Of a stretch of 48,683 nucleotides of DNA, positions 8,726 to 17,703 are shown piece by piece (the stretch's first letter is position 1; the number at the start of each line of letters is the position of its first letter). The DNA is taken from contig QFQD01000023.1 of NCBI GenBank assembly GCA_003241485.1, positions 1 through 48,683 on the forward strand, written 5' to 3'. Below the pieces are notes generated by a model. The model was not told where the DNA came from and searched no databases. It saw nothing but the letters and a program-made list of their open reading frames with translations. Origin of the DNA: Ancylobacter novellus. GTDB lineage: Bacteria > Pseudomonadota > Alphaproteobacteria > Rhizobiales > Xanthobacteraceae. The position numbers and the translations under genes were made by a program.

Positions 8726-9685
8726 ATGGCAGACATTCCGGCCCCGCCGCCCGCCACCTCCAAATATGACCGCCTCATCGCCAAGGCGCAGGCCAGCGGC
8801 CCCGCCACCACCATCGTGGCCCATCCCTGCGACGAGACCTCGCTACGCGGCGCGCTGGAAGCCGGCGAGGCCGGTCTCATCCTGCCGATCCTCGTTGGCC
8901 CGGAGGCGCGGATACGCGCAGTCGCGACCCAGCACGACCTGAACCTCGACGGCATCGAGATCATCGACGCTCCACACAGCCATGCGGCGGCGGCGAAGGC
9001 GGTCGAGCTGGTGCGCGAGGGCCGCGGCGAACTCCTGATGAAGGGCAGCCTGCACACGGACGAACTGATGAAGGAGGTCGCGGCCTCCGCCACGGGCCTG
9101 CGCACCGCGCGGCGCATCAGCCATGTCTTCGTCATGGACGTGCCCGGCCATGCCGAGACGCTGTTCATCACCGATGCGGCGATCAACATCTTCCCCGATC
9201 TCGACGCCAAGCGGGACATCATCCAGAACGCCATCGATCTGTGGGCCGGCGTTGGACTCGGCACACCCAAGGTCGCCATCCTCTCCGCGGTGGAGACGGT
9301 GACGACCAAGATTCCCTCCACCATCGAGGCCGCCGCCCTGTGCAAGATGGCCGAGCGCGGCCAGATCACCGGCGGCATTGTCGACGGGCCGCTGGCCTTC
9401 GACAACGCCATCGACCCCGAGGCCGCCCGCATCAAGGGCATCGCCTCGCCGGTCGCCGGCCATGCGCAGATTCTCGTCGTGCCCGATCTCGAAGCGGGCA
9501 ACATGCTGGCGAAGAACCTCACCTTCCTCGCCCATGCGGACGCCGCCGGCATCGTGCTCGGCGCGCGCGTGCCCATCATCCTGACCTCGCGCGCGGATTC
9601 GGTGCGTACGCGCCTTGCCTCCTGCGCCGTCGCCACGCTCTACGCAGCCGCCCTCCGCGCCAAGGCCGCGGTGGCAGGCGAATAA
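8726..9685 (+). CDS. Phosphate acetyl/butyryltransferase family protein
   Basis: This protein of about 319 residues belongs to the PTA/PTB family, which exchanges CoA and phosphate on acyl groups. Family features are LPILVGPEARIR near residue 55, a LLMKGSLHTDELMKEV segment, RRISHVFVMDVP, FITDAAINIFPDL, VETVTTKIPST and the C-terminal NMLAKNLTFLAHADAAGIVLGARVPIILTSRAD. The ATG at 8726 is chosen; a GTG at 8717 overlapping the DUF3141 stop would add three residues. Relatives are often annotated bifunctional enoyl-CoA hydratase/Pta, but no hydratase domain is present here. No acetate kinase follows in this window; FabI does instead. Confidence 0.87.
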   Translation: MADIPAPPPATSKYDRLIAKAQASGPATTIVAHPCDETSLRGALEAGEAGLILPILVGPEARIRAVATQHDLNLDGIEIIDAPHSHAAAAKAVELVREGRGELLMKGSLHTDELMKEVAASATGLRTARRISHVFVMDVPGHAETLFITDAAINIFPDLDAKRDIIQNAIDLWAGVGLGTPKVAILSAVETVTTKIPSTIEAAALCKMAERGQITGGIVDGPLAFDNAIDPEAARIKGIASPVAGHAQILVVPDLEAGNMLAKNLTFLAHADAAGIVLGARVPIILTSRADSVRTRLASCAVATLYAAALRAKAAVAGE

Positions 9686-9702
9686 CCCGAACGGAGCCGC
9701 GC

Positions 9703-10488
9703 ATGCCCCTACACGCCGAGAAGGCCCGGCTGCTCGAAGGCAAGAAGGGCCTCATCGTCGGCATCGCCAATGACAAATCCATCGCCTGGGGCTGCGGGCG
9801 CGCCTTTCGCTCTTTCGGCGCCGACCTCGCCGTGACCTATCTCAACGAGAAGGCGCGCCCGCATGTCGAGCCGCTGGCGCGCGAGCTGGACGCGCCGATC
9901 CTGATGCCGCTCGACATGAGCGTACCCGGCGAGGTGGAGGCCGTGTTCGCGCGCATCGGCCAGGAATGGGGCAAGCTCGACTTCGTCGTCCACTCCATCG
10001 CCTTCTCGCCGCGCGACACGCTGGCCGGCCGCGTCACCGACGCCCCGCTCGACGGTTTCCTGAAGACGATGGAAATCTCCTGCTGGTCCTTCATCCGCAT
10101 GGCGCATCTGGCCGAGCCGCTGATGAAGGACGGCGGCACGCTGTTCACCATGACCTATTACGGCTCGGAACGGGTGGTGGAGAACTACAACATCATGGGC
10201 GTCGCCAAGGCGGCGCTGGAGAGCGCGGTGCGCTACATGGCGGCCGAGCTTGGCCCCAAGGGCATCCGCGTGCATGCCATTTCGCCCGGCCCTCTGGCCA
10301 CCCGCGCGGCCTCCGGCATTCCCGAATTCGACGCGCTGCTGGAGAAGGCGAGGACCAAGGCGCCAGCGCGCGAACTCGTCTCGATCGACGATGTCGGCGT
10401 CGCCACCGCCTTCCTCGCCCATGATGCGGCACGGCTGATGACCGGGCAGGTGCTCTATATCGACGGCGGCTACCACATCATCGACTGA
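9703..10488 (+). CDS. fabI: Enoyl-[acyl-carrier-protein] reductase, FabI type
   Basis: This 261-residue short-chain dehydrogenase performs the NAD(P)H-dependent reduction of enoyl-ACP. It shows the FabI cofactor motif GIANDKSIAWG (residues 20-30), HSIAF near 97-101 and the catalytic Tyr pair Y152 and Y162 with K169 (Y-x6-K). The substrate-binding region ISPGPLATRAASGI and the C-terminal GQVLYIDGGYHI are also typical. Its place at the end of the DUF3141-Pta operon suggests a second, specialised FabI copy rather than the housekeeping one; that is inference, since other copies would lie outside the window. Confidence 0.92.
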   Translation: MPLHAEKARLLEGKKGLIVGIANDKSIAWGCGRAFRSFGADLAVTYLNEKARPHVEPLARELDAPILMPLDMSVPGEVEAVFARIGQEWGKLDFVVHSIAFSPRDTLAGRVTDAPLDGFLKTMEISCWSFIRMAHLAEPLMKDGGTLFTMTYYGSERVVENYNIMGVAKAALESAVRYMAAELGPKGIRVHAISPGPLATRAASGIPEFDALLEKARTKAPARELVSIDDVGVATAFLAHDAARLMTGQVLYIDGGYHIID

Positions 10489-10564
10489 GGATGGGCCCGG
10501 CCCGCCCCCTCGCCATCGGCGCGCGGAATGGCTATCGGGAGGCAGGGGCGCACGCGCCTCCCCC

Positions 10565-11584
10565 ATGGCCGAAGAACGATTCCGTATGACGCAATTGATG
10601 TATGACGAGGCCTTTCTGGCGCGGCTTGAGGCGCGGCTGCGTGCAGCTCTGCCGCGCTGGGGCTTGCCCGAGGCCACGCCTCTCTCGCTCCTGTCCATCT
10701 CCGAGAACGCGCTCTTTCGCGCCCACGACACGGCGGCCGGCCGCGACCTCGTGTTCCGCGTGCACCGGCCGGGCTATCACACCCGCCCCGAGATCGAATC
10801 CGAACTCGCCTGGCTGCTCGCGCTGCGGCGCGACGCCGTCATCGACACGCTCGAACCCGTCGCGCAGCAGGACGGCACGCTGATCGCCGATATCGACGAC
10901 GAGGGCACGACGCGCCATGTCGTGGCCTTCGCTTTCCTGCCCGGCGAGGAGCCCGCCGGCGCGGAAAACCTCACGCGCTGGTTCCGCGCGCTCGGCGCCA
11001 TCAATGCGCGCCTGCATCTTCATGCGCGAGCGTGGCCGCAGCCGGCGGGCTTCGTGCGCAAGGTGTGGGATTTCGAGGCCATGCTCGGCAAGGCGCAGCT
11101 CTGGGGCGACTGGCGCGACGCGCTCGGCCTCGACGCCGAGGGCCGCGCCGTGCTGGAGCGCACCGCCACCGTGCTGCGCGAACGCCTCGACGCCTATGGC
11201 ACACTTCCGGACCGCTTCGGCCTCGTCCACGGCGACACCCGCATCGCCAACCTGCTGGTACACGGCGAACGGCTGTTCGTGATCGACTTCGACGATTGCG
11301 GCTTCTGCTGGTTTCTCTACGACTTCGCCGCCGCCATCAGCTTCAGCGAGCACGAGCCCTATGTGCCCTCACTTCAGGCGGCGTGGATCGAGGGCTACCG
11401 CACCGTGGCTCCGCTCACGGAAGCGGATTGCGCCATGCTGCCGGTGTTCATCCTGCTGCGCCGCATGCTGTTGACCGCGTGGATCGCCTCGCATGCGGAA
11501 ACCCCGACCGCGCAGGCGCTCGGCGAAGGCTATACCCACGGCACCGTCGCCCTCGCCCGTGCCTTTCTCGAGCGTGACGCCTGA
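10565..11584 (+). CDS. Aminoglycoside-phosphotransferase-fold (APH family) kinase
   Basis: This 339-residue protein has the kinase-like APH fold. The Brenner motif is LVHGDTRIANLLV (H222, D224, N229) and the metal-binding motif IDFDDCG has D241 and D243. The N-lobe has LVFRVHRP and a conserved acidic residue in IESELAWL. Homoserine, choline, hydroxylysine or fructosamine kinases share this fold, and the substrate is not readable. ATG 10565 is used; ATG 10586 (before TQLMYDE) is a plausible alternative. It is convergent with the ABC permease, with only six bases between the stops. Confidence 0.8.
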   Translation: MAEERFRMTQLMYDEAFLARLEARLRAALPRWGLPEATPLSLLSISENALFRAHDTAAGRDLVFRVHRPGYHTRPEIESELAWLLALRRDAVIDTLEPVAQQDGTLIADIDDEGTTRHVVAFAFLPGEEPAGAENLTRWFRALGAINARLHLHARAWPQPAGFVRKVWDFEAMLGKAQLWGDWRDALGLDAEGRAVLERTATVLRERLDAYGTLPDRFGLVHGDTRIANLLVHGERLFVIDFDDCGFCWFLYDFAAAISFSEHEPYVPSLQAAWIEGYRTVAPLTEADCAMLPVFILLRRMLLTAWIASHAETPTAQALGEGYTHGTVALARAFLERDA

Positions 11585-11590
11585 GGCTTC

Positions 11591-13579
11591 TCAGAGCCCC
11601 ATGCGCGCGCGGCGTGCTGCCACCCAGCGACCGATCATCCGGTCGGCAATGATGCCGAGAAAGGCGATGGCCAGGCCGGCCGACAGGCCCTTGCCGGGAT
11701 CGGCCTGCGAGATCGCCACCTGGATCTGCTTGCCGAGGTCGTTCGTACCGACGAAGGACGACACCACCAGCATCGACAGCGCCATCATGATCACCTGGTT
11801 CACGCCGAGCATGATTTCCGGCAGTGCATAGGGCAGCTCGACCTTGGCGAGCCGCTGCATGCCGGTGCAGCCGGCCATGGTGCCGGCCTCCTGCAGGCTC
11901 GGCGGCACGCGCCGCAGGCCATGGTCGGTGAACCGGATCGCCGGCACCATGGCATAGAGCACGATCGCCACCAGCGCCGACACGTCGCCGATGCGGAACA
12001 GCATGACCACCGGCAGCAGATAGACGAAGGACGGCAGCGTCTGCAGCGTGTCGCACATGGCGCCGAGGAAGTTGTGCATGCGCAGCGAGCGGCTGCCGAG
12101 GAAGCCAAGCGGCAGCCCGATCAGCGTGGCGATCACCACCGAGATCGAGCACAGATAGATCGTGGTCATGCCGCGTTCCCACAGCCCGGCCACCGGGATG
12201 AAGGCAATCAGCGCGGTCATGCCCAGCGCGAAGCGCCAGCCCCCCAGCACCCAGGCACCGCCCGCGACCACGGCCAGGAGGCCGGTCCAGGGTAAGCCGA
12301 TGAGGAAAGTCTTCACCGGCACCAGCAGGTACAGCAGCAGGAAGGTGCGCAGTGCGTCGGTGTAGGCGAACAGATTGACGTTCACCCAGGACACCACGTC
12401 CGACCACATATTGCCGGTCGAGACACGGTATTCCGTCGGCAGCTTCTCCAGCGAGGGGAAGGCGAGCGACAGCACGGTAAATCCCATCAGCAGGATGAAA
12501 CCGAGCCAGAACAGCTGCCTGCGTCGCTGCGCGGCGGCGCCATGCACCGGCCGCATCTCCACCAGCGCGCGGCTCATGCGGTCGAGCACGATGGCGAGCG
12601 CCACCACGGCAAGGCCCGCCTCAAGCCCCTTGCCGAGGCCATTGGCCTGCCGCAGCGCGTTGAGGACGTCGAAGCCGAGGCCGCCGGCGCCGATCATCGC
12701 GGCGATGATAATCATGTTGAGCGTCAGCATGATTACCTGGTTGACGCCCACCAGCAGGTCGTCGCGCGCGGAGGGCACCAGCACCTTCCACAAAGCCTGC
12801 CGCGGAATGCAGCCGGTCATGCGGGCGAGTTCGTCCAGTTCCGGCGGCACGCGCTTCAGCGCCATCATGGTGACGCGCACCATGGGCGGCATGGCATAGA
12901 GAATGGTCGCCAGCATGCCGGAGACGGGGCCGACGCCGACGAGAAACACCAGCGGCACGAGATAGGCAAAGGTCGGCACCGTCTGCATGAAGTCGAGGGC
13001 CGCCACCACGGCGTTCTCGATACGCGGTACGCGGTAGGCGAGGATGCCGAGCCCGATGCCGCCCGCCACGCCCGTCGCGACCGCGAGCACGACCTGTGAC
13101 AGCGTCACCATCGCGCTGTCCCACTGGCCGAAGACGAGGATGTAGCCGAAGCCGATGAAGCCGAGTGCCGCAAGCCGCGTGCCGCCGAGCACATAGCTCC
13201 AGATCGTCACGGCCGCGATGATGCCGGCCCAGGAGAGCCGTGGGATATGGAAGGCGCCGTCGTCGTCGCCGAGGCTGATGCCGGAGGAAAACAATGCCTT
13301 CGGCACGTCCAGCGCATAGCCGAACAGGCTGGAGATGAAGCGCGTCATGTCCTTGAAGGTGAACAGCCCGAAGGTCGCGTCGCGCGCCAGCCAGTAGAGG
13401 AACGCCTTCAGCCAGTCGCTGATCGGCACGATCCATGTCGAGGGATAGGCCTTCGCCCAGCCGAAGCTGTCCGGCGCCGCATAGGGCACCAGCACGGCGA
13501 GCGCGACCAGACCAGCGACGATCCAGCCGGTGGGCACCCGTGCCTGCGTGGCCGCGCGCTGCAGGGCGACGTCGCTCAT
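11591..13579 (-). CDS. tmoW: ABC permease with two fused ProW-type domains (TmoW-like)
   Basis: This 662-residue inner-membrane protein contains two complete binding-protein-dependent transport permease domains in tandem. The first EAA-like loop is LKRVPPELDELARMTGCIPRQALWKVLVPSARDD cut into its two helices; the second contains RRVPPSLQEAGTMAGC and KVELPYALPEIMLGVNQ. Single-domain relatives (ProW, OpuAB) are about 280-350 residues. The doubled form is known for TMAO transporters of marine alphaproteobacteria (TmoW). ATG 13579 overlaps the ATPase stop (ATGA); the longer arginine-rich frame to 13762 is shadow. The tmm-tdm neighbourhood favours TMAO as substrate, with glycine betaine as the alternative. 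Confidence 0.82.
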   Translation of the reverse strand: MSDVALQRAATQARVPTGWIVAGLVALAVLVPYAAPDSFGWAKAYPSTWIVPISDWLKAFLYWLARDATFGLFTFKDMTRFISSLFGYALDVPKALFSSGISLGDDDGAFHIPRLSWAGIIAAVTIWSYVLGGTRLAALGFIGFGYILVFGQWDSAMVTLSQVVLAVATGVAGGIGLGILAYRVPRIENAVVAALDFMQTVPTFAYLVPLVFLVGVGPVSGMLATILYAMPPMVRVTMMALKRVPPELDELARMTGCIPRQALWKVLVPSARDDLLVGVNQVIMLTLNMIIIAAMIGAGGLGFDVLNALRQANGLGKGLEAGLAVVALAIVLDRMSRALVEMRPVHGAAAQRRRQLFWLGFILLMGFTVLSLAFPSLEKLPTEYRVSTGNMWSDVVSWVNVNLFAYTDALRTFLLLYLLVPVKTFLIGLPWTGLLAVVAGGAWVLGGWRFALGMTALIAFIPVAGLWERGMTTIYLCSISVVIATLIGLPLGFLGSRSLRMHNFLGAMCDTLQTLPSFVYLLPVVMLFRIGDVSALVAIVLYAMVPAIRFTDHGLRRVPPSLQEAGTMAGCTGMQRLAKVELPYALPEIMLGVNQVIMMALSMLVVSSFVGTNDLGKQIQVAISQADPGKGLSAGLAIAFLGIIADRMIGRWVAARRARMGL

Positions 13580-14658
13580 TGGCCGCCCCCCACCAGATTG
13601 GCGATGACCACCGATTTCTCCAGCTTGCCCAGCACGGCACCGCCGGCATCGACCACGGCGGCCGGCGCATCGGCGTTCAGCACGACTTCCGCAACCTCGG
13701 CGACCAGCGCGCGCGCCGGCACGGCCGGGCCCAGCGCCTCGCCGGGGATGACCGGCACGCACACCCCGCCGGCGGTCAGCACCTTGCTGCGGGTGACGTG
13801 GCGGGTGAACTCGGACACATATTCGGAGGCCGGGTGGAGCACGAGTTCCTCCGCCGTGCCGACCTGGATGATGACGCCGTCCTTCATGATGGCGATGCGG
13901 TCGGCGAGGCGGATCGCCTCGTCGAAATCATGGGTGATGAACACGATGGTCTTCGACAGCATCCGCTGCAGGCGCAGGAACTCGTTCTGCATCTCGTGGC
14001 GGATCAGCGGGTCGAGCGCGGAGAACGGCTCGTCAAGGAACCAGAGCGCGGGCTCGGCGGCGAGGGAGCGGGCGATGCCGACGCGCTGCTGCTGGCCGCC
14101 CGAAAGCTCACGGGGGTAATAGCCGGCGCGCTCGGCAAGGCCGACCAGTTCGATCACCTTCAGCGCGCGGGCCTCGCGCTCGTCCTTCGGCACGCCCTGC
14201 ACTTCCAGCGGGAAGGCGACATTGCCCAGCACCGTGCGGTGCGGCAGCAGGGCGAAATTCTGGAACACCATGCCCATCTTGTGCCGGCGCACCTCGATCA
14301 GCTCGTTCGGCGTCATCCGCAGCAGGTTCTGGTGCTCGTAGAACACCGAGCCGGCGGTGGGCTCGACGAGGCGCGAAAGGCAGCGCACCAGCGTCGACTT
14401 GCCCGAGCCCGACAGGCCCATGATGATGAAGATCTCGCCCTGACGGATTTCCAGCGAGGCATCGCGCACCGCGGCGAACAGCCCGGCGGCATGTATCTCG
14501 GCCGGCGTCGGAAGGGGGTTTTCGCGCATGAAAGCGTCGGCATTGGCGCCATACACCTTCCAGAGATTGCGGCAGATAAGGGCCGGCGGCGCATCGCTGG
14601 CGGGCGGAGCCTTGGCGGGAGCGGTGGCCGGAACGGGCGCAATCGAAACCATGGCCAT
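13576..14658 (-). CDS. tmoV: Betaine/TMAO ABC transporter ATPase (ProV/TmoV-like)
   Basis: This 360-residue cytoplasmic ATPase has Walker A (GLSGSGKST), Q-loop (VFQNFALLPH), the ABC signature LSGGQQQRVGIARSLAAEP, Walker B (LWFLDEPFSALD) and H-loop (ITHDFDEA). As in ProV and OpuAA there is an N-terminal extension (VYGANADAFMRENPLPTPAEI) and a C-terminal regulatory tail. The tail is short, less than a full CBS pair. It is co-directional with the binding protein upstream and overlaps the permease start. An ATG six bases downstream is an equally possible start. Confidence 0.87.
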   Translation of the reverse strand: MAMVSIAPVPATAPAKAPPASDAPPALICRNLWKVYGANADAFMRENPLPTPAEIHAAGLFAAVRDASLEIRQGEIFIIMGLSGSGKSTLVRCLSRLVEPTAGSVFYEHQNLLRMTPNELIEVRRHKMGMVFQNFALLPHRTVLGNVAFPLEVQGVPKDEREARALKVIELVGLAERAGYYPRELSGGQQQRVGIARSLAAEPALWFLDEPFSALDPLIRHEMQNEFLRLQRMLSKTIVFITHDFDEAIRLADRIAIMKDGVIIQVGTAEELVLHPASEYVSEFTRHVTRSKVLTAGGVCVPVIPGEALGPAVPARALVAEVAEVVLNADAPAAVVDAGGAVLGKLEKSVVIANLVGGGQ

Positions 14659-14732
14659 GAGGCGGGCCTTCAGCTGTCAGAGGTCGGACGAGGCGGGCGC
14701 CGCCGGAAAGAGGCGGCGACGCCCGAAAACCA

Positions 14733-14759
14733 CACGCCCGGCGGCAGGCGCCGGCCGTG
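14733..14759 (-). promoter_or_regulatory. Hairpin between tmoX-like and tmoV-like genes
   Basis: The two 11-base arms at 14733-14743 and 14749-14759 pair at 10 of 11 positions around a 5-base loop. It sits in the 113-base gap between the binding protein and the ATPase. Such stems commonly let the binding protein be made in excess by protecting or attenuating mRNA; that role is inferred. Confidence 0.45.
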
Positions 14760-14771
14760 CACGGGGCAGGA

Positions 14772-15704
14772 TCAGTATTCGCCCTTGTGCTTGGCGACAT
14801 AGGCGGCGACGACCTCGTCGAGGTTCTTGCCGTCAACGTCCACTTCCTTGACCATGAGGTTCAGCTCGGGGCCATCGACCTTGAGCTTCTTCAGCACCGC
14901 ATAGGCCCCCGGCCACTTGGTCTTCGTGTCGGCAGAGGTGTACTTGAAGATCTCGCCATGCGGCTTGCCGCAATCGAAGGCCTTGTCGGGGTTGATGCCC
15001 CATTTGGGGTCGGTGTAGCAGGCGGCCTCATATTCCGGGAACTGCACCCACTCGCCCTGGAACACCGAGGGCACCCAGTGCGGCGAGTAGACCCACAGCA
15101 TGATCGGCGCCTTGCGCTCATAGGCCGACTTCAGCTCAGCGAACATCGCCGATTCCGTGCCGGCATCGACCGCGACGAAGGGCAGGCCCAGCGCCTCGAT
15201 GCGCTCGGGGTCGTGTCCGCCCCAGGTGGCTTCCATGCCGAGATAACGGCCCTTGGGCGCGGTCTCGGGCGCGGAGAAGGCCTCGCCGCACTTCAGCAGC
15301 GCCTTCCAGTCCGGCAGGCCGGGGCACTTCTCCTTCATGTAGAGCGGGTACCACCACTCTTCCTTCGCTGCGGGGCCGAGGGGGCCGAGGTTCTCGGTCT
15401 TGCCGGTGGCGTCCGAGGCCTTCATCGCGTCGCCGGCCGTGGTCGCCCACAGCTCCGTCATCACCGTCACATCGCCATTCTCCATGGCGGTGAGGCCGGT
15501 GAGATAGTCGATGGTCACGTAGTCGACCTTGTAGCCCTTGGCCTTCAGAAGCTCGCCGGCGATGTGCGAGGTGATGTGCTGGCCGGTCCAGTCATGCAGC
15601 GCGATGATGATCGGTGCCTTGGATTCTTCGGCCTGTGCGAGCGCGGGCATACCGCCCACAACCGCGCATACCGCAAGTGCTTTCATGAGACTTTGAACGC
15701 GCAT
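14772..15704 (-). CDS. tmoX: Periplasmic TMAO/betaine-type binding protein (TmoX-like)
   Basis: This is a 310-residue OpuAC/ProX-family binding protein. A signal peptide (MRVQSLMKALAVCAVVGG, cleavage after AQA at residue 25) directs export. Tryptophans that could build an aromatic cage for a methylated ammonium group are W39 (HDWTGQ), W86 (ELWAT), W117/W118 (EEWWYP) and others later. GGGAAAG precedes the ATG at 15704; the 32 extra residues of the longer frame lack signal character. The family also binds glycine betaine, proline betaine and choline. TMAO is favoured by the adjacent tmm, tdm and dimethylamine monooxygenase genes, but no sequence feature alone proves it. Confidence 0.85.
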   Translation of the reverse strand: MRVQSLMKALAVCAVVGGMPALAQAEESKAPIIIALHDWTGQHITSHIAGELLKAKGYKVDYVTIDYLTGLTAMENGDVTVMTELWATTAGDAMKASDATGKTENLGPLGPAAKEEWWYPLYMKEKCPGLPDWKALLKCGEAFSAPETAPKGRYLGMEATWGGHDPERIEALGLPFVAVDAGTESAMFAELKSAYERKAPIMLWVYSPHWVPSVFQGEWVQFPEYEAACYTDPKWGINPDKAFDCGKPHGEIFKYTSADTKTKWPGAYAVLKKLKVDGPELNLMVKEVDVDGKNLDEVVAAYVAKHKGEY

Positions 15705-15855
15705 CGGATCTTTCCCTTGGATGGTTCGCTGTGGGCATGCGTGGGGAGCGAGGTGTCCTTCGAGGAACATCTCTTTCTTCACAGGCAAATTGCAGGCCAC
15801 TAGTCCGCCGGGAGAACCTCCCTGTCGCGGCTGGGAAGACGCGCCTCGCGGACGC

Positions 15856-16596
15856 TCATTCCTTCGGATAGACGATGATCGACAGGTAGGTCATGGGCAC
15901 GGAAATCAGCTCCTCCGGCCCGTGCTGGGCGGAGGCATCGAAGAACAGCGTGTCGCCGGGCTGCAACTCGTAGACCTTGTCGGCGTGGCGGTAGCCGACG
16001 GAGCCGGAGAGCATGTAGATCAGTTCCACGCCGGCATGACGGAAGGCGGAATAGGCGGTCGACTCCTCGGTGAGCGTGATGAGAAACGGCTCCACCACCA
16101 TGTCCGAGCCCACCGAATGCCCGAGCAACTGGTAGATGTGGCCAGACTTGGTGCCCCGACGGTCGACCAGATCGCCCTGCCCCGCCTTCACGAAGGAGCA
16201 GTCGCGCTGGTCGTCATAGCCGGCGAACAGCGCGGCGATCGGCACGTTCAGCGCACTCGCCAAGGCGGTGAGCGTGGAGAGCGAAGACGAGATCTGCCCG
16301 TTCTCGATCTTCGAGATCATGCCGGGCGAGATCTTCGCCGTCGCCGCCAGCTCGGCGCTGGTAATGTCCAGCTTCTTGCGCTGCTCGCGGATCTGCGCGC
16401 CGATCGCCTGTTCGACCGTGACGGCAGAGGCACGCGGCGCGCTCGCACCGGAAGGCGCGGAATCCTCACCGGCGCGCGGATCCGCCGACGCGGTGTGCCC
16501 GTTCTTCAGCGCGGCCGGTACCGCCGCATTCGGTTCGGGCTCGACAACCCCGGCCAGTTCCGGGGGCCGGTCAAGCGTACGCAACGGCATCCGCAT
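15856..16596 (-). CDS. XRE-family regulator with C-terminal cupin
   Basis: This 246-residue regulator has a low-complexity N-terminus (about 1-58), an XRE helix-turn-helix (about 64-120, IREQRKKLDITSAELA then ISPGMISKIENGQ) and a cupin domain (about 160-240, VEPFLITLTEEST, RHAGVELIYMLSGSV, GDTLFFDASAQHGPEEL). Proteins of this design sense small molecules, often amines or amino acids, through the cupin. The ATG at 16596 is preceded by GAGG five bases upstream and follows the heme-subunit stop by 7 bases. It is therefore the last gene of the dmm operon and a good candidate to control it and tmm-tdm through the operator-like sites described at 19455 and 24770. Confidence 0.88.
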   Translation of the reverse strand: MRMPLRTLDRPPELAGVVEPEPNAAVPAALKNGHTASADPRAGEDSAPSGASAPRASAVTVEQAIGAQIREQRKKLDITSAELAATAKISPGMISKIENGQISSSLSTLTALASALNVPIAALFAGYDDQRDCSFVKAGQGDLVDRRGTKSGHIYQLLGHSVGSDMVVEPFLITLTEESTAYSAFRHAGVELIYMLSGSVGYRHADKVYELQPGDTLFFDASAQHGPEELISVPMTYLSIIVYPKE

Positions 16597-16603
16597 GCCG
16601 GCC

Positions 16604-17686
16604 TCAGCGCACGAGAGGCAGGGCGACGGACGGCAGGCTGGACTGGCGCGGTGCCGTCCCGACCGGCAGTTCGGCCCCGTCGTCGAAGCGGGAGAGATAC
16701 GCCACCGCCATGTCACGGTAGCGCGTGGTGCCCTTGTAGTCGGCGATCTCCGGATGCAGGTCGCGCAGAACGCGGTGCAGGCGCTTGCCCCAGATCTCGA
16801 CGCGGGCGAGGTCCTGGATGCTGCAGAGATAGCAGCGAATGCCGAAAAGAATGGCGTTGGAGCGCGGCAGGCGGAACAGCGACTGCAATTCGACCCGCAG
16901 ATGCAGCTTGGAGCCGACATTTTCCGGCGTGATCGTCAGCCGGTCCGGTCCCCATTGCGGATAGTTCTCCGGGCTGGTGTCGAGCCGCGGATTGATCGTC
17001 ATGGTCCAGTTCAGCCGCCGCACCGGCTGGCCATATTGCAGGCGCAGCAGGAATTTCAGCGCGCGGTCGAACACGCCCTTCTGGTGGGCGAGCGGCACCG
17101 GGCCGTGCCACTGGTGAAAGCTCATGCCGACATCGAAGTCGAGCGACCAGTCGGCCTGCGTCGTCACCATGCCGCCATCAATGAACAGGTTGTCGTCGCG
17201 CTGGTCCTGCAGGGTGAAATCGCCCTGCGCCTGCCGGGTGATGTACTCGAAAGGCGGCAGCGGCAGCGTGGAAGCGTCGCCGAAGACGAAGCTGTCGCTA
17301 ATGCCGAGCGGACGGTTCACCCAGGTCCAGTTCGTGCCCTCCCGGGTCAGGCTGAAATGCTCGGGATAGGACGTGGCCAGGCTCTCCATGAGGAGTTCCA
17401 GCGTATCCCACTGCGCCGCCATCATGTGCGGCAGCACCTTGCAGCGGCTGGGATCCTGCTCCAGCACCCGGGCGCGCTCCCGGCACTCGGCGACATAGTG
17501 CTCGTCGACATCGAACGGATTGTCGAAGGCCGGTGTCGGCCCTCCCGGCACATGCGGCTCGATGTTCACCGAGTACATGTAGGCGTCTTCGGGGAAGGGG
17601 AACGGAAAGCGCAGCACCGCGGCGTCGGAATTGGCGTAGGTGAAGTCCTCGCGGAACGTCTCTTCCGGCTTGAACTGGATGGTCAC
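16604..17686 (-). CDS. Heme-dependent oxidative N-demethylase subunit (DUF3445), dimethylamine monooxygenase
   Basis: This 360-residue protein is of the DUF3445/HODM alpha family, the heme-binding catalytic part of dimethylamine monooxygenase. That enzyme oxidises dimethylamine to methylamine and formaldehyde using O2. Family marks are WTWVNRPLG, EYITRQAQGDFTLQDQRDD, MSFHQWHGPVP, LRLQYGQPVRRLNWTMTI, LRVELQSLFRLPRSNAILFGIR and LARVEIWGKRLHRVLRDLHPE. It lies 17 bases after the reductase gene in the operon DmmA-like, reductase, heme subunit, XRE regulator. In the dmmDABC nomenclature this is probably the D subunit, but I leave the symbol open. Confidence 0.88.
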   Translation of the reverse strand: MTIQFKPEETFREDFTYANSDAAVLRFPFPFPEDAYMYSVNIEPHVPGGPTPAFDNPFDVDEHYVAECRERARVLEQDPSRCKVLPHMMAAQWDTLELLMESLATSYPEHFSLTREGTNWTWVNRPLGISDSFVFGDASTLPLPPFEYITRQAQGDFTLQDQRDDNLFIDGGMVTTQADWSLDFDVGMSFHQWHGPVPLAHQKGVFDRALKFLLRLQYGQPVRRLNWTMTINPRLDTSPENYPQWGPDRLTITPENVGSKLHLRVELQSLFRLPRSNAILFGIRCYLCSIQDLARVEIWGKRLHRVLRDLHPEIADYKGTTRYRDMAVAYLSRFDDGAELPVGTAPRQSSLPSVALPLVR

Positions 17687-17703
17687 GGCGGTCCCCTGTC
17701 CGG

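Noticed and set aside
13435..14802. 455-codon plus-strand frame over the ABC ATPase
   Set aside because: Shadow frame; the minus strand carries all ABC motifs.
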